A stretch of DNA of 64,000 nucleotides from Microcebus murinus (Eukaryota; Chordata; Mammalia; Primates; Cheirogaleidae): positions 37,279,501 through 37,343,500 of the forward strand of contig NC_134109.1 in the NCBI RefSeq assembly GCF_040939455.1. The letters are read 5' to 3'. Of the stretch, positions 41,401-55,609 are shown piece by piece. The translations under genes and the position numbers were made by a program. The first letter of the stretch is position 1. The number at the start of each line of letters is the position of its first letter. The notes under the pieces were generated by a model, which was given only the letters and a program-made list of their open reading frames with translations, was not told where the DNA came from and made no database searches.

Positions 41401-42419
41401 TCTTGGAGTTAATAACACTGCCATAAAATAAATATCACTGTCTCATTTTATTACATGGATTTTTTTTTTAAAGCTGGGAAGGGTGATCAAGCTGGTTGCC
41501 TATTTTACATTACCAACTCTCTAAACCTCCTTCCCATGTAATAATCAATCCACACGGCTTACTCTCCATTAATTCTTTCAAAGAATACTATCTCAAAAAT
41601 TAATTAGCCACATTGACATAGCCTACAAATAAGTATAGGAATCCTTTACTTTGCACTGCTGCTGTGAATTTAATCTTCATTGCCATTTTCTTTTTTATTG
41701 ATGAGTGTGACACAAATTTAATTTGCATAAAGAAATCTCCTAGCTCTGATTTATAGGTCATTGGGCCTTGTCTAGGGCTCTTTTATTGCCAAGAATGAAA
41801 TACACATGTGGCTAACTATACTTAAGGAATTTTATCTAAAATGATTGCCTGTCTGAAGTGAAGTATTTTGAAATAACAATCCTTCCCTTCCACGACCCCC
41901 TTAAGTAAAACCTTCCCTGTAGTTAACCCAGAGGGAAAAAATCATTCCAAGAGACAGATTAATGTCTATACTGTAACAACATAGAAATTAACATAATTGC
42001 ATCAGTGTAATTCCTACTCAGGGTTCCAAGAAAGAATGAGACTAGCAAGAGTAGTATTTGTACCACCAGTGTCACATTTATTTGATTGACATTTGAACAT
42101 CATTTTCATTTTATACTTTTGTTAACAAAGTTATGGAGCATTTAGAACCTGTGAGGAGAAAAATGTAAATAGCTGCAGAGAGCACAAAGACTAAATAAAG
42201 TCCCTATGCTCAAGAAGCTCATAGTCAAGTGTGAATATTATATGAAATACAAATAATTGAAACTTAAGGCAGTGACAAATGCAAGAAAATTTCTTCTTAT
42301 TTGTTAGTCGCTTTCAGTATTAAGCAGAAATGTCACCTTTAATCTATGCTCTGCCTTCCTACATTGACAAATTCCTTCTCTATAAGGAAGGTTGTTAGAG
42401 ACTTGAAACTCTAATAGTA

Positions 42420-42663
42420 CAGTTGACCCTTGAAAAACAGAGGTTTGCACTGTGCAGGTCCACTCATGTGTGAATTTTTTTCAACCAGCTGTGGATCGAA
42501 AATACAGTATTTGTGGAATGCAAAACCCTTGCATACAGAGGGATGACCTTTTCCTATATATAGGTGGGTTCCAGAGGGCTGACTGTGGGACTTGAGTTTG
42601 TGCAGATTTGAGTCTGCACAGGTGTCCTGGAACCAATCCCCCATGCATACGGAGGGATGACTG
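42420..42663 (+). mobile_element. Tigger-derived MITE (CAGTTGACCC ends)
   Basis: Begins CAGTTGACCCTTGAAAAACA after a TA (42418-42419) and ends 'acggagggatgactg' before TTA, so it has inverted ends. 'caaccagctgtggatcgaaa' and 'gtcctggaaccaatccccca' are familiar from short non-autonomous Tigger relatives. It is 244 bp, non-coding. Confidence 0.75.
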
Positions 42664-43449
42664 TTAAATCAGCTCCAATCTAAAATTTGCTGGCTTTAAA
42701 ATCTTCTCCTATACTACAAGATTACCCAAACCCCTATCCATTGTCATTACATTCCTCCAGACATATATTATTTGTCATTGTCTTCCTCAAAACAAGTTTA
42801 TGCCGTATCTCATTTGATGTTTACAATATCCCTGCGAAATCAAATAGGCAGTTATTCACCCCCGCCCCCAAATGCACGTAAGGAAACTCACAGGAGTTAA
42901 TATCTAACAATCAACTGATATATTTGCAATGCAAGATCTTGAAGAGGGACAATTAAGACAAATCACTAGTAGAAGAACATAAATTTGGATTCTTCAAAAT
43001 TAGCTCATCACAAAGCTCTGTTACCTCTGTTTCTCTTTTATATACTCTCTCTCTCTCTCTTTCACACACACACACATCTCCCCTTGGTTGTCAGAGCTCA
43101 GTGCATACACACGAGTGTGGCTACATCTGATAGGAAGAGTAGCTAGAGACAGAAAACTCAGGTTATTTTTTTTTAAATGGGGCCCAGAAGCGAAGTGCCT
43201 GTCTCTGCAGGTGCCAGTGTGCTGAGTTACATCAAATGGCTTCTTCCCTTTATAACCTACTCCATTACAACTTGTGTCAGTTTTTTTTTTTTAAAATTCT
43301 AGCCCTTCTTCTCTTGATGGATTGTCTCAATAAGTTGGAAAATAGTGGGAACAGGATGTATTGTCAGTCAGTCAGTGTCACTTTATTTTCAGAAAAAAAA
43401 AGGTATTCTCATGAAAAAGAGAAACTGTGAGAAAATATCCTCCACTGAT

Positions 43450-43700
43450 TAGTAATAACTACTACCATTTTGAGAGACTATTCTACATAGCCAGACACTT
43501 CAACATATTTAACTTACAAAAATCTTACTCAATGTCAGTAATCCACAAACAAGGGAGTGTAGTCTCCATCCCACCCATGGGGAGATTGAGGTTCTGAGAT
43601 CGGGACAGCTATTGCCAAATAACATAGGAGTTAGGGCCTGGATTGAACCCATCTCTGTACAATTCTAAAACCTGTATCTTCTAGACTATAGTATGTTGCT
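43450..43700 (-). repeat. MIR SINE
   Basis: Antisense MIR order: 'ttaacttacaaaaatcttac', 'catggggagattgaggttct', 'gggcctggattgaaccca', 'tcttctagactatagtatg'. Confidence 0.65.
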
Positions 43701-44225
43701 TTGGTTTGTCAAAGTAGGTGACATTTTTTTTTCCACAGCAGTATTTCACAGACATGCATTCAATGATTTATAGAGTTTCTCATTCACTTGTTCACTTTAT
43801 TCCTAATTGATTTTTAATAAAAAATATTTTATTGTTCTTATTGCTATTATTGTAAAAATTATCGCAATGGACACTTGTAAATTGTATAGTCAAAACTGTG
43901 TCCTTAGTATGCTATAGATATTTCATAGCTATAAAAGCCAGTAATTGAGGGCATGTTCCTGGTAAGTAGGGGAGCAGGTTTCAAAGCCAAGTTTCCAGCC
44001 ATAGTAGAGTACAGTCCGGGCCACATAAGCCTATCCAGTGGCCCAGTGGAGAGGATTGTATAGCATGCAGTGGCTCTAATAGAGAAGAATGTGATCGTTC
44101 TTTAGCTGCTTCCATTACAGGACAATAAGATGCCTGCTATTCAAATGTAGCTCCCCCCAACCTTCCCTAAATTCCTCCATGTAAAAGTTTTAGAGCTGCA
44201 ACTGGTAATTTCATCCAACAACTAG

Positions 44226-44815
44226 AGCAGAGGTTGGCAAACTTTTTTGTCCAGGACCAGATAGTAAATATTTTAGAATTTGATGGCTAACCTCAATTAC
44301 TCAACTTTTCCACTGGAGTGTGAAAGCAGTAGTAGTCTTATTCATTGTGGGCTGCCATATCAAACTACCATAGACTGAGTGGCTTAAACAACAGGATTTT
44401 ATTACTCACAGTTCTGGAGTCTGGGAAGTCCAAGATTAAGTTACCAGCCAGTTTGGTTCCCTGGCAAGGGTTCTCTTCCTGGCTTGCAGACAGCCATCGT
44501 CTCATTATGTCCTCACATGGTGGAGTGAGACATAGGAAACAAACTTGCTGGTGTCTCTTCTTATAAGGGCACTAATCTCCTGATGAGAGCTCCAACCTCA
44601 TGACCTCATCTAAACCTAATGACCTCACAAAGGCCTCATATCCAAATACCATCACACTAGAGGTGGGGGCTCCAACATATTAATTTTCAGGGGACAAAAC
44701 TCAGTGCATCGCAGCAGTCATAGATAATATGTAAATAAATGATCATGGTTGCATTTCAGTAAAACTTTATTGGCTGTCCATGGTTCCAAAGTGTGCCAAC
44801 TGCTAAAAATGGAGT
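44226..44815 (-). mobile_element. MER20 (hAT-Charlie MITE), interrupted by an MLT1 LTR
   Basis: The left part 'gaggttggcaaacttttttg', 'ccagatagtaaatattttag' continues after the LTR as 'catagataatatgtaaataa', 'cagtaaaactttattggctg' and 'gtgtgccaactgc'. Joined, it is a near-complete element of about 219-bp class. The order of nesting shows the MER20 is older than the LTR inside it. Confidence 0.85.
44331..44713 (-). mobile_element. MLT1 (ERVL-MaLR) solo LTR, antisense
   Basis: A 383-bp LTR within the MER20: 'catatcaaactaccatagac', 'gagtggcttaaacaacagga', 'cacagttctggagtctggga', 'tcctcacatggtggagtgag', 'cataccaaat'-type 3' text and 'ggggacaaaactcagtgcat'. It is flanked by a 5-bp duplication GCAGT at 44326-44330 and 44714-44718, the length typical of this class. 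No internal retroviral region is present. Confidence 0.85.
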
Positions 44816-45934
44816 CCTAGGAATTAGATGGGGACGACAATGGGTATATAAATAGAACCCTCTCCTCCTTTATTGGAAAGCAAATCTCTACTACTTCCTA
44901 CCAAGCCGGAGAGTTATGATGATATGGAAAATATTATATATAAGAGATAGCTACAGGAGACAAGTAGAGAACATAAAGGAGTGAGGCAAGGCTTACAGTT
45001 GCTGTGAAGACTGGAGCATTCACACAAGCTGTACAAGCGGCAACTGCTGCTCAGTCTGGTTGTACCTTGCCTTGCTGGAATGTTAGGCTAGTGTTGCTTG
45101 ATCTTCATATTTTTCCCCCAGAGAATCCAGAAGCATAACTTTTTATATGAAATCTCATTAGTTTGCTAATTAATTTGATATTTTTAAAAATTCTGTGGTC
45201 AAACCAAACAAGTCTACTTGCTGTTTGTGCCCTAAATGGAGTGATTTAATAAACCCCTGACATCATGATATTAGAAACCTGAGATTTTTACCTGGGGCCT
45301 GTAAATTTTGATGAAAAAAAGGTATATTTTCTCCAATTTTAACTGGCATTTAGCTTTTCCTTCATTATGAATATAAAGATTGGTGACTAACTACAGTGTT
45401 ATTAGAAGTACCAGAAGAGATTATAGATATTTCCATGTCATATTGTATGTGTTGAAGGTATTTCGAAATGCTATTCATACTCATCACTACTTAAAAAGCA
45501 TGGTAGTTATTAGACTTACTGCTAGATAAGTTGTGTTAGTAAAGAAGCACATAGATTGTTAGAAATTATTTTAAAATATCTTGACAGGATTTCAATATAA
45601 TGTGTTTTCTTTGCAATCCTATGTATTTTATTTTGTGCATTTTAAGAAATTCTTCTGAGAAGATGTCCACAGGCTTCACCAGACTGCTGGAGATTAAGAT
45701 CCCACATATGAGAGTCAGAAACTAAACTGAGTTGAGCAAAAGGACTGGCTAGTGTATTTTTTTTCAATAATAAGAACACAATTCTATAGCTTCCAGTAAG
45801 TTTAAACATTCAGAAAAGGCAGGAGAGAGCAGTCAAGTTGACCCACTTGCTGGCTTTATTTACATATTTATTTACTTAACCAATTCAAGATGCCATTTCC
45901 TAGAATAACAAAATGGTATTTATAAAATTGAGGG

Positions 45935-46612
45935 CCAGCCCTCAGGTATAGGTCAGAGAAGGTAAACAACACCCCTTCTTTGACCACACCCAGGAAAAGA
46001 CAGCCCAGGGGATGCCTAAAGCTTAAAGGAGTCTGCTTAGACTGTACTTCTGCTCATTTTGCCTGTTTGTTGTACAGTGATGTGCCACTTGTGTAAAAAA
46101 AGAGTTAACCTAGTAGGCATGATTGTTTTCCGTTGAAAGACTTGCTTATAAATCTGGCCCTTGGGAATGTGAACTTTAGGAGGGCTCTCCCCATCTTAAC
46201 AGATAAGAGCGACTAAACTGTCTATTCAGGAAAGGTGGATTTATGCTGAACACCTACATGCTTTCCTTCCAGAAGTGTGTAGTTTTGGTATGTGCCAGGC
46301 AGATTATGCCTATATGACCAATCCCTAATCAAACAAACCTGAGCGTTGAGTCCCTAAAGGAGCTTCCCTGGTTGACAACACTTCACATGTGTTGTCACAA
46401 CTCTCACTGGAAGAATTAGGGAGAGGACCCTTGGAGGCTTGTGCCTGGCTTCCCCCGCAGACTTTACCCAAGCTCCTTTTACTTTTGCTGATTTTGCTTT
46501 GTGTTCTTATGCTGCAATAATTCCTAGCCATGGGTGTGACTGTGTGCTGAATCCTGTGAGACCTTCTAACCAATCATCCAACCTGGGAGTGAACTTGAGG
46601 ACCACCAATGCA
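45935..46612 (+). mobile_element. Probable ERVL-type solo LTR
   Basis: The 3' part 'tttgctgattttgctttgtg', 'gcaataattcctagccatgg', 'gtgctgaatcctgtgagacc' and 'tgggagtgaacttgaggac' resembles an LTR with a mutated polyadenylation hexamer. The 5' boundary is a guess and the family is not assigned. A 9-bp inverted repeat TGACAACAC/GTGTTGTCA lies at 46373-46397. Not coding, despite open frames on both strands. Confidence 0.45.
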
Positions 46613-47289
46613 CCATTTCTAAATGTTGATAAAAAAATCTATATTCTCAGTGACCCTCAAATCTGCAGATATATTGGTAATTTCAATGTAAACTTTTATC
46701 CATAAAAGATGCTGAAACCTACAGACATTATGTTTAAAGAAAGAACCATTGCAAAATTGGTGATATATTTGTCCATGAGGCTTTTAAGAGAATTTCATTT
46801 CCTTGAAACTTCAAATAAATGTTATATTAGCACTTATGGCTACATTAAGCACAGCTGAGATTGTGCATTAGTTCTGAATGTTTCCTTCACTTTCAAGGTA
46901 GTAAGAACATATTTTCCTCCAGTTTGACTGTTTAAATAGATGAACGAGGGATTTTCTTTGCTGTTTTCTGTACATCTTTTAAGGAGAGGCTTTGTTAAAG
47001 TGTGGCACAGAAAGTGTTGGCTGACTCAGTGTATGTTTGACACACATCCATCTAGCCCCTACTATATGACCACAGGGTCAAGGACGTAAAAGGCTCAGTG
47101 CCTGCTCTCCAGGAGGCTGCGGTCCAGTGAGAGATCCTACGAGATAAGTGCTGTCAGTGCTAGGAGAGGGTTACACTCAGTGCAAAGGAGGCGCAAAGGA
47201 GATGGATTTGGTTCATCCCAGGGGAGAAGACAGGGAAGGATTCCAGTAGGTAATGAGGTCAGTGGAGTTCGGATTTCATTTCAACAGAA

Positions 47290-47450
47290 GAATATTCTAG
47301 AGCAAGAAAGGATCTTACAGATCATCTATTTCATTTTATTTTCTTTAAAGATGAGGAAAATTGAAACCCAGAAAATTAAGTGATTTTCTCAAGTTCACTT
47401 AGTAGCAGAGCTGGGACTGAAATTCAAGTCCTCCGAATCCCGTGCTGGCA
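47290..47450 (-). repeat. MIR SINE fragment
   Basis: 'aaagatgaggaaaattgaaa', 'cttagtagcagagctgggac' and 'cgaatcccgtgctgg' follow the antisense MIR core. Confidence 0.65.
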
Positions 47451-48056
47451 ATATTTCTACTGTTTAATGTAGATTAGGAGCCCTTTGTAGAAGATTGTGA
47501 GTTAAATTCAACCTTTGATTGTGTTTATTTTTGACAGAGAAGAAGGACAATATATGGCATGTGTTCGTATGGGATTCATAGATGGATTTTAATGTTTTTC
47601 ACACCATGATTCAGAATAAAACTAACAAAGTGCCAAAACAAAACAAGCTATAGGTGGTATCTGAGCATAAGCCCATGTATGTGGTGTGGCAACAGCATGT
47701 ATGTCACCGCATTGTAAAGGATCTCATTTTAGTGAACGCGTGTAATTTCCATGTCAGTATTGTTAAAGAAATACTACTGAGTATGATAAAATATTGCCTT
47801 GCCGATACTACTGCATTCTCATACACTCTTTGCTATCATGTCGATGGTTTTAAGAACTATGCTGGCTGCTACACCACTTAGTATGAATATATAGAAGGAG
47901 AAATAGCCTCACATTAAACTAAATCTACTACTTTTTCACTTTTGTATTTTAAGTTCTATTTTAAAAGACGTTAATGCTTTCACATTTTAAAATATTGACA
48001 AGTTTACCATCAATCGTGAAAAGTATGATTACTAAAAAATATTGATGATCAAAAAA

Positions 48057-48130
48057 GGAAGGAAGGAAGGAAGGAAAGAGAAAAGAAAAGAAAAGAAAAG
48101 AAAAGAAAAGAAAAGAAAAGAAAAGAAGAG
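48057..48130 (+). repeat. (GGAA)n-(AAAAG)n simple repeat
   Basis: About four GGAA units followed by about eleven GAAAA units: pure purine on the + strand. Confidence 0.95.
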
Positions 48131-48757
48131 TGTTTCCATGTAGAATTGGGGAAATCTAAGATTTGGTTGGTGGTGAGAAACAGGCATGGAATAGGCTGGT
48201 GTGAAGAATGGTTTTTTGCTAGGGCTGAGAACTAAGATTACTATGCAACTAATCCTAAAAACTCAAAGAATGTTAACTAAAAATTTAAAGGAAAAAAACC
48301 CCTGAGATTGAACAATATTAATACAGGCTAAAATTGTATAATCAACTGGGCTTCTCTTTTAAATACCATGTCTATGTTATACTAGGGCATGTAAACCCCT
48401 CTTGTGGTTCCAGATTGAGTGATCATGGTCAGAGAATTATTTTCGTTCCATGCCTCTGCTTAATTTGTCACTGTTATAGTCAAAATTTATAATCTAAATA
48501 GCTCTAGAGAAAAATTTTTCTAATACTTTTACTATTGTCATAAAATGGAGACCACTGGGCATTGATAAAAAAAAAAAAAAACGATGCCAAACTGACACTT
48601 GCTCTTTTGTAGTGGTCTCAAAAAAGTGCCTCCATTGTTGCTTTAGCGACCCATCCTCCTCTACCTCCATAGTTCCTAGTCTAAGACTCCTTTGTACTGA
48701 GCATACAGGAGTTCAACACACAGGCTAATCTGGGACCCCTTCCCAAATTTAATTCTT

Positions 48758-49162
48758 GTGTTAGTCTGCTTGAGCTGCTGTAACAGAATACTACAGACTG
48801 GGTGGATTAAACAACATAAATTTATTCTCTCACAGTTCTGGAGACTAGAATTCCGAAATCAAAGTGCCAGCAGGGTTGGTGTCTGGTGAGGTCTCTCTCT
48901 TTGTGTTGCAGACAGCCACCTTCTCTCTGTGTACTCACGTGGCCTTTTCACAGTACCTGCGTGCAGAGCGAGTAAGCAAGCTCTCTGGTATCTCTTCTCA
49001 TAAAGACACAAATGCTAGTGGATTGGGGCCCCATCGTTAGGGCCTCATGTCACCTTAATTACTCTTTTAGATGCCCCATTTCCAAGTACAGCCACACTGT
49101 AAGTTAAGGCTTCCCCATATGAATTTGGGGGAGAGGGGAACACAAACATTTAGTCTATAACA
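48758..49162 (-). mobile_element. MLT1 (ERVL-MaLR) solo LTR, antisense
   Basis: Starts TGTTAGTCTGCTTGAGCTGC and ends 'tttagtctataaca', complementary TG...CA LTR ends. It contains 'ctacagactgggtggattaa', 'cacagttctggagactagaa', 'cagcagggttggtgtctggt' and 'catatgaatttggggg'. About 60% of its length aligns by eye with the LTR at 44331. No clear target duplication. Confidence 0.85.
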
Positions 49163-50829
49163 ACCACGTTATATTTTTTTAAATTAAATCTGAAGGAGTA
49201 ACTTTGAAAGATATATTAAAATCAAACATACAGCTGAAATGTGTCTACATTACTGAGGATGTACAGTAGCATTAGCATTCAATGTTAATTTTTATAATTT
49301 CTGGACAGTGCATAATTATCAATACCAGCAAAATATTCTTGCACTCCTACAGTAATTTAAGAAGGATTGCCATTTAAACTTAGAAAAAACATTCCCCCAA
49401 AATAATCAAAACAAATTACAAAATGGAAAAACAGGACATAGAGGTACATGTAGACTCCCTTTCACCTCTGAAAGCCAATGTCCTTTCCCATTGCGCGCAC
49501 TGTTTTTGAGTAGAGATCAGCTGAAGTCAGTTGACAACTTTATGGAGAAGCAGAGTACCAATCCTGTATTTTGATGTTCCAATAGTAAGAAATGGTGGTT
49601 TAGGTTCACTCTAGCGTTAGCACAGGCTCAGGACTCAATAACTGCCATTCTTTCCAGAACTCATTATGGTGAATCCAGCAGCACAGAATGTGTTTTTTTC
49701 TGTGAGCAGTGAAGCATCTCAGCAGCAATTTCCTTTTGTGAATGAAAAACATGCTGCAACTGAATAGCAAACAGGCCTAAAGGACTTGCTTGGTGTGGGT
49801 ATGTTGCAGATTGCATGTATTTCAGTAGTCAGGATGGGCATCTTTGAGGAAGTAGTTTCACAATGTGACAATGGGAGTTCCAATCTCACTACTTTCTTTT
49901 CTTCCCCCTCCCTTCCCAGTGGTATATCAGCTAAACAAAATATGAGAGCCCATTCATTCCACAAATCCATCATTTTCGATCCTGTGGAAAAGATATCACT
50001 AAAACACTGTCCACTTGGACACTTGGAACAAAAGATATTATGGTTTCCATAAAGCTCTGAAATATTATGTAGTATCTATACTTCTCTTATAGCACTGATT
50101 GTGGTACTTTGGTTTCCTGTTTACATTTTTGTTTTTTTCAACTAAACAATGAGCTCCTTAAGTTATCCTTAAAGGTATGATCTTTTCTATGATCTTTTTA
50201 TTGCCAATGATCAGAATAGTGTCTGCTATATGATTGAATGAATTGGTGAATGAAGTATGGATCTGTTCTGCTACCCAGAAATTTTTATCATCATTGACCA
50301 GAGTAATCATTGTCTTCCAAAAAAACATATGATACCCTTGATAACTTTGGCAATAAATCTTATGAAATAGGATTATTGAAATGGCCATTACTAATTGGTG
50401 TTAAATCATGAGTAAACTTCCAGCTGCTGTTTCTAACCTTTGGTGCCTGTAGATTCTGCATAGTCCCACAGCAGCTTGTCTAGTGCTTTTAGAAGAGTAC
50501 AGCAATTTTTATATCATTGTTGAGTGAATTAAGATCACCTGATGCCAGGGACTGTGCTTGCCAGAATAGTGCCTTATTCCCATTCTAAAGGACTTTGAAG
50601 AGAAAATGTTTTCTCACAGTTTTTGTCTGAAGAATCTGCACACCGCACTTGAATCTCAGCATAGTTGAGTCATAACTCTTATTACCTTAACTGATCATCA
50701 GGATTGCAAATTCACCCCAAACCACTGGTTCTGCTGGCAGTAGCTCTGCTCACATGTTCTAGTTTGTGGAACTTTACCTCCCAAATGATGTGGCCTGCTG
50801 CTTTGCAGTTTACACACCATAAGCATTAT

Positions 50830-50950
50830 CTCACGTAGGCCTCAAATCAACACCGTAGGAGAAGTAAGTTAGGAGAGGTGAGGAGAGTTGCTCATGGCCA
50901 CACAGGTGATAGTTGCTCTGAGGTTCCAACCTCAGTTTTTCAACTCCAAG
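50830..50950 (-). repeat. MIR SINE fragment
   Basis: 'gcctcaaatcaacaccgtag' and 'ttgctcatggccacacaggt' follow the antisense MIR core; diverged. Confidence 0.5.
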
Positions 50951-51702
50951 CTGGCTCTCATTCCACTGGTAGAGGTAGAAAGAGGCAGACCTTCAGCAAT
51001 TTCTAGTTTGTCGTGTGGGCATTTAGATGAAGCAGAGACCTAATTAGGGAGTCTTTTGAGCCCTTAAGCCGCTTCTGTTTAGGGCTCTCTGTTGATGTGC
51101 TTCCAGACAGAATAAAAACATCTCCACATTTAGTTACCAGAACAGAGGTTCACAGATCTCTCACTCTTCAATATGCTTTTAAAGCAGTTATTTAAGGACA
51201 GAGTTTCCCAAATTTCAGAGTGGGGGCTGGATTCAGTAATTTACCAACATATCCCCCATTGGATTATACAGTCTGTTGTTTACCTGCTCTTCTTTTCCAA
51301 ACTAGAGGTTATTCTTATTGCAAGAAAATATGTATTTTAGTAGCAAGCCAGATGGAAACAATAGACAGAAAAGTATTAATATTTAACCAATATAATATAT
51401 AAAAAGGTAGGCATTTTATGAATTATTTTTATTGGGAATTTTCAGTGTATCCAACAATCTACTTGAAGCTTTGGTTTTTATTTTAGGTTTGAGTCCTGCC
51501 TTACAATAATGCTTTTCTGGGGGCCTCACAGCTGGACATCAAACTGTTCATTTCTAAAATATCTGTCACTTCTTAATTGTCAGTTAATATTTGATGAGAG
51601 CCGACTGGAAGCACGGTGCTCTACCACACCATATTCAGTTAAAGGAAAATATCTCTTTGAATTGAAAAGTAGGGATTTTTATTAATGTTAAAACCGATAT
51701 AT

Positions 51703-51721
51703 ATGTGTGTGTGTGTGTGTG
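51703..51721 (+). repeat. (TG)n microsatellite
   Basis: Short GT run following 'gatatata'. Confidence 0.85.
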
Positions 51722-52755
51722 CATTATTTTCTTCTCTAAGCCCTTTTAGTATTGATTTGAGTTTGGAATACATGCGCTTTTCCTGTTCTAACTTATGTCT
51801 ATTTTTTTTCTCTCTTCTAGAAAAAAAAGTAAATGAATCTTCTCTGTGGTTAAATATATAATATACTAGTATCTAATATTAAGTTCAAATCTTTTATGAT
51901 GTATATTTTAGTATATTTTGGGGCAGAATTCTTTTGGGGGTTTTTCCCTTCCCAACTCCCGAGGCAACATCTCAATTTGATAATGCTCAGTGTGACATTA
52001 TAGGGATTTCTTCCCTTCACTTTTTGAGCTGAATCCACAGACTCAGCCTCTTCTGTCCTCTGAGTTATCTGAGAAAATACAGAGCTCAGCAGACATGTAT
52101 TGGAAAGGTTTCCATGCTGAGTCTGAGAAATAGTTTTGTAACACTTTAAAAGGGGACATATTTTGAGGAGTGTTTGGTTATTCAAAGGAGGGATTTCAAG
52201 ATGTTTACAGTGAACTAAGTCATACTGTTTTCAAAAATAGTAAAAACAAATATTGTAATAATACATATGAATGTCTCTACAATAGAAAGGACTTTAAAGT
52301 GTTATATACATTTTGCAAATGAGAAAATAGAGAGCTACTCTGTGGTTAGCTTGCATTCCTAATAGTTGACTTTTCTGATCAAAATAACATCCTACAATGT
52401 TCTTTTTTTTCTCCCCCAGCTGGGAGGTGTATTTCATAGATTTTGACATTCTAGTCAAGGAATCTTTTTCTAAAGGAATCAAATCAAGTGATTCTACCAA
52501 ATAGCTAGAGACACTCAGATGACCCAATAAAGCTACAGTAATTTTTCCTAGAGAAAGTCATTCATTTTCTGCTTCTTTCTGAATCAAGTTATACTTCAGT
52601 CACTCAACACTTTTAGAAGCTGACATTTGCTTTCACTGGGGTTTGTTCTATGTTCACAGTTTTATCCTCTAGAGAGTGATGTCACCTGTAGAAGTTCAGC
52701 AGAGGCACAATACCTTAGGAAACTCATAATCCGGAATGGAAAGTAAAAACTATAA

Positions 52756-53135
<380 letters not shown>

Positions 53136-54654
53136 CTATGATTAACCTGCTGCCTTTTTTAACCACTGCCTTAGCAAGTACTTTAGGTACTGTTGTAGAT
53201 TGCATTATAATTCAGGCAGGTTAAATGAACAATACGTAACACAGATCCTTTGAAAGTTAGTTTCCTGTGACAGGAAGTTACAGACTCTCTCTTGCATGAG
53301 AAAACAGTGTTCTTCATACTTGGAATGCAGAAACCAGGAGGTGGAATGATTTACTTGACCACTATAGAGTGTGCTAGTACACAGCGAGTGGTCTGCTGTG
53401 CCAACAAAGGTGAGCTGGAGAGGCCAGATCCAGCCTGTTGAATTTATAACTCCATAAAGTGAAGCTGACTGCCAGCTTGTTAATAGCAACATTTCCACAT
53501 TTGAGAGTCACCAGGTGGCTTGTTACAGAAATCACTCACTAGGAGGACTTTCTCTGCAGACTGCTAGGAGTGGGGATGGGGCTGAGGAGCAAAGAAAAGT
53601 GCCCCACAAGGGCTCACCCCCTTCATTCATTCGGAGGCATCTGTCTTCTGAGAGGTGTTTGCGAGGAAGGTCTTAATGTGGATGTGTGCTCTGGTGAGAA
53701 AACCATGAACGTGGACTTGGATGTGGTCATTTTGCAAAGGTAAAAAATCTCTTTGGGTTCCTAAGCCATTCTAATTGGCACATTCCTTTAGAAGGATGTT
53801 TTTAATTTTCAGCCAGCAAGTCTATGGAGGATGGTAACATTGATCATGCTCAAATAAGGTAGAGAGAGGGAAAGAGAAGAAGGGAAGGGGGCAGGGAGAG
53901 GGGAAAGGAAGGAACAAGGACTGTAAAAATTCCAAATTTCAATCAGGACAAGTCTTTTATCAGAAAAGGCTTGCAACAAATGTAATTGTATGAAAATATC
54001 CCCTACAATTTGAGGGTAAACCAGTTTTACTATACCAAATGGAATATAAGAGATTTGAATTTTCAGCTTTTGAGCAATCTTTATAAAACAAATGTACCAA
54101 TCTTCTTCTGAAAGCACAGGCACCTCTCTGTTTTCCATAATCAAATAGCCATGCCCCAGAAATAAATCCATAATTGATGCCATAGAATTTCAAAGTATCC
54201 AAGGATTGTCTCATTTTGTTCAAAGCCTCTTCAGAAAAATATGCCCAATTTAGAAAACTGCTACCCTAGTCTTGTCTAGAGGGAATATTCAATCCTCAGG
54301 TGTGTTCCAGCTTATTAAAAACACAGCTGATTAATTTTGATTAAAGAAGATCAGAGATACATTTACTATCTTACCGAAATAAAGTTGAACTAGTATAAGT
54401 GACCAGGGCTATAATAAAGATGAAATATGTACTATTCATATAGCAACAAAAGTATTTTAAATGGAGAACAAGGGCAAAGGTATTCCTTTATTGAGTTATA
54501 AAAAGATGTTTGTCCTCAAAACTAAAAATTTGAGATCACTTCTTTAAAATGTGAGGCAATAAAATCACCAAGATTTAGATAAACAGAAGAGAACTTGGGG
54601 AAAGAATATATTATAAGAAAAAGGGTACGTGTCCCTTGGATTGCTGTTAATAAA

Positions 54655-54775
54655 AGAGACCAGTCACCTTATTCTGGGACTCAAGGCCCTCCTCTAGGGC
54701 AAGCTTTGGCCCCACCTTCTCTATTCTGCCCACATGCCCCACTCCGCACGACTTCTCCTTTTCCCATTGTTGCAC
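54655..54775 (+). mobile_element. Possible L2 fragment
   Basis: 'gggactcaaggccctcctct' and 'ccccaccttctctattctgc' recall the L2 3' end. Short and diverged. Confidence 0.35.
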
Positions 54776-55609
54776 TCCTGTACCACTGGTTGTACTCCTG
54801 TACAACCAGATGCTGCAGTATTTAATTGCTGTTTACTGTATGTTGCTTTTCAGGGTCATGTCATGTACTGAACAGATGATATATCCCCATACACTGACTA
54901 TTAAACCCTTGAAGAGATGCCTGTTGTCGCATACATCCAACTGCTCTTTGCACTCCAGCATTCTAGTGACATTTGCTGATTGACTGAGTAATAATATTGC
55001 AGACTTCATTAATGAAAGCGTGTACTGCTTCTCTTTCTGGTGGTAGAACCTGCACCCAGGGAGAGTAAGTGTTAAGAGGAGAGTAGCAGAAAAAGAGGAA
55101 AAATAGAATTTTGATTTAAAAAATACATAAAAATTACTGAAATCATTTCGAATGTATCTTTAGTAAGAATTTGCAGAGAATTCTTATAAATTAACAAGAG
55201 TTCATAATTCCTCACATTTTTGAGGATTAGAAAATTCTTTAGGAAATTAAAGATAAAAAATTGAGACTTGCCATTGGATTAAAATGTAGCAAATACATTT
55301 TAATAGGTTAAAACTGGTCCAAAAGTAGTCAGGGAGGATAGTGATATTTGGGATACACCAAGAGGCATCTTCATTCTTTCTTTTCTAGTACTGGGCATTC
55401 AATTTAGGATGATGTTTTGGTGAAGGTGATTGTCCCAAACACATAGCCCCTTCTCCCTTTAAACATCTATAGGTGGAAGAAGTGGACCATGTTTTCACTC
55501 GAATCAGAAATTTAAAAAAGCCTATTTACAGCCGCAGTCTGGGCATCTGTATTGTTTCCTAGGGAATGTACCAAGATCTCCCTTTGTGATGACTGGAGTG
55601 CTGGTTTTG

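Noticed and set aside
48057..48130. Tandem purine units considered as a CRISPR-like or satellite array
   Set aside because: No spacers; it is an ordinary simple repeat in a mammalian intron.
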